A stretch of 64,000 nt of DNA, from NCBI GenBank assembly GCA_025201845.1, contig MU603931.1, positions 1 through 64,000 on the forward strand, written 5' to 3'. This document shows positions 63,201 through 64,000 of the stretch, one piece after another (the stretch's first letter is position 1; each line of letters opens with the position of its first letter). The stretch is from Martensiomyces pterosporus. Its lineage: Eukaryota; Kickxellomycota; Kickxellomycetes; Kickxellales; Kickxellaceae. The notes under the pieces were generated by a model. The model was not told where the DNA came from. It was given only the letters and a program-made list of their open reading frames with translations, and did not search any database. The position numbers and the translations under genes were made by a program.

Positions 63201-64000
63201 CGTGGTCAAATAGGAGGATGCAGGGTGAGCTCTTGCGTGCCTGCGCAAACAGGTCTGCAACTGCCTTCTCTGACTCGCCAACAATCATCGATCGCATCTG
63301 TGAGGCGTCCACCCAAATTGTATTCACGGCCAGCTCGTTGGCCAGCGCACAGCAAAGCATTGACTTTCCCGTCCCAGGTGGCCCATGAATCAGGGCGCCA
63401 CGCGGCGGATCCACACGCATCTCCTGGTACTTTTGAGAGTGCAAAAGCGGCTCGACCACCAGCGATTTGACGCGCTCAACGGTTTCGTCCATGCCAAATA
63501 TGTCTGCAAACGACACCTGTGGGATCTTGGACTGGAACGAAGCCAGGTTGGACGGCCTGACTTCCTCTGTTATGCGCAGAAACTCATCCACGCCCGCTTC
63601 TCCCTTGTGCTCCATAAACGCACGCAGGCACACACTCTGCAAATCGGCTGCCGAGAACCCATGCGCCTTTTTCGCTATCGCAGCAATGTCGTCTGGCTTG
63701 GAGACCTTGGCAAACCTTTGAAGCATGATCTCCAAGACCTTGGCCCGTGCATCGGCATCAGATAGATGGACATCTACAACCGAATCCAGTCTTCCTAGCC
63801 GCAGGATCTCTGGTGGAATCGCAGACAGCCGGCTCGTTGTCCCCAGAACAAAAGCGTGAGTACTGTCCAGCAGATCCAGCAGCAGCGAGAGCATGCGTGC
63901 CTCCATAGTATCAGGCCGAGTCGATCCACTCAGCACATCGATCTCCTCCATAATAAGAATCCAGCCGCCGTCGTCGGACTCTGCATTGCCATCCGCTTTT
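60297..64000 (-). CDS. Double-AAA ATPase, AFG2/SPATA5L1-like (5' part beyond window)
   Basis: A type II AAA ATPase; relatives act in ribosome assembly or protein remodelling. The gene enters from the right edge and is intron-rich. Exons I can support are 64000-63202, 63085-63004, 62494-62438, 62262-62174, 61196-61149, 60524-60454 and 60344-60297. One or more exons (about 20 residues, phase 0 in, phase 1 out) between 62173 and 61197 were not found. Domain 1 is visible from its Walker B onward (WILIMEEIDVLS), with GRLDSVVDVHL. Domain 2 has Walker A GPPGTGKS and Walker B CILLFDH, followed across an intron by IDALAPRRG. Then come TSDRIVTSLLVEMDGF, SSRPHVVDPALLRPGRLD, RTGGYTGADLANLCREAAL and VTESDFLQCLDARNK at the stop. 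Walker B is altered in both domains (EE and DH where DE is usual), and sensor 1 Asn is Ser. The 5' end lies beyond 64000. Confidence 0.85.

Noticed and set aside
1..64000. A biosynthetic gene cluster or defence-type system
   Set aside because: Neighbouring genes belong to unrelated housekeeping pathways on mixed strands, with no backbone synthase, cluster transporter or pathway regulator.

Overview
The window is eukaryotic nuclear DNA from a fungus. It is about 55% GC and gene-dense, with short GT-AG introns (roughly 65-370 bp; many donors GTAAGT, GTAGGT or GTACGT) and tight convergent or divergent gene pairs. Fungal housekeeping genes are present: LAS21/GPI7, an HST3/4-type sirtuin, VPS27, a BNI4-like protein, OMA1 and MRPL35. 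A sphingolipid delta-4 desaturase, an indoleamine 2,3-dioxygenase and a cactin argue against Saccharomyces-type yeasts. An early-diverging filamentous lineage such as Kickxellomycotina is plausible, but that is only an inference. No rRNA, tRNA, CRISPR, transposase or bacterial-type operon was recognised.

Layout. 1-9.2 kb: IDO/BNA2, cactin (splicing) and LAS21 (GPI anchor side chain), all on +. 9.2-17.4 kb: a gene-poor stretch, the desaturase, then two secreted pepsin-type proteases in tandem. 17.4-25 kb: a CDP-alcohol phosphotransferase (-) whose first intron carries a sequencing gap, mitochondrial ribosomal protein mL38 (-), and two tandem hotdog thioesterases (+). 25-37 kb: a 900-aa tail-anchored orphan (+), a sirtuin (-), a Thr-rich cell-surface protein (+), OMA1 (-), and a ten-helix membrane orphan (+) whose N-terminal region is duplicated around a second gap. 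37-50 kb: SOD2 (-), RPB1 with 32 heptads (-), prohibitin-1 (+), VPS27 (+). 50-64 kb: a secreted class 3 lipase in four exons (-), a 114-aa orphan (-), two proteins sharing a BNI4-like C-terminal module (+), and the C-terminal part of an intron-rich double AAA ATPase (-) that runs off the right edge.

The genes do not form a biosynthetic cluster. Some share a theme: mitochondrial quality control and redox (OMA1, SOD2, PHB1, mL38), lipid metabolism (desaturase, EPT/CPT, thioesterases, lipase, LAS21), and cell surface or polarity (Thr-rich sensor-like protein, BNI4-like pair). That looks like ordinary scattered gene order.

No new multi-gene system was found. The items most worth a second look are the AAA ATPase with altered Walker B residues in both domains, the protease with a charged insertion, the BNI4-like pair, the orphan membrane proteins, and the two assembly gaps whose flanks are near-identical copies differing only by transitions. 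Exon borders below were worked out by hand from reading frame and splice signals, without transcript support.
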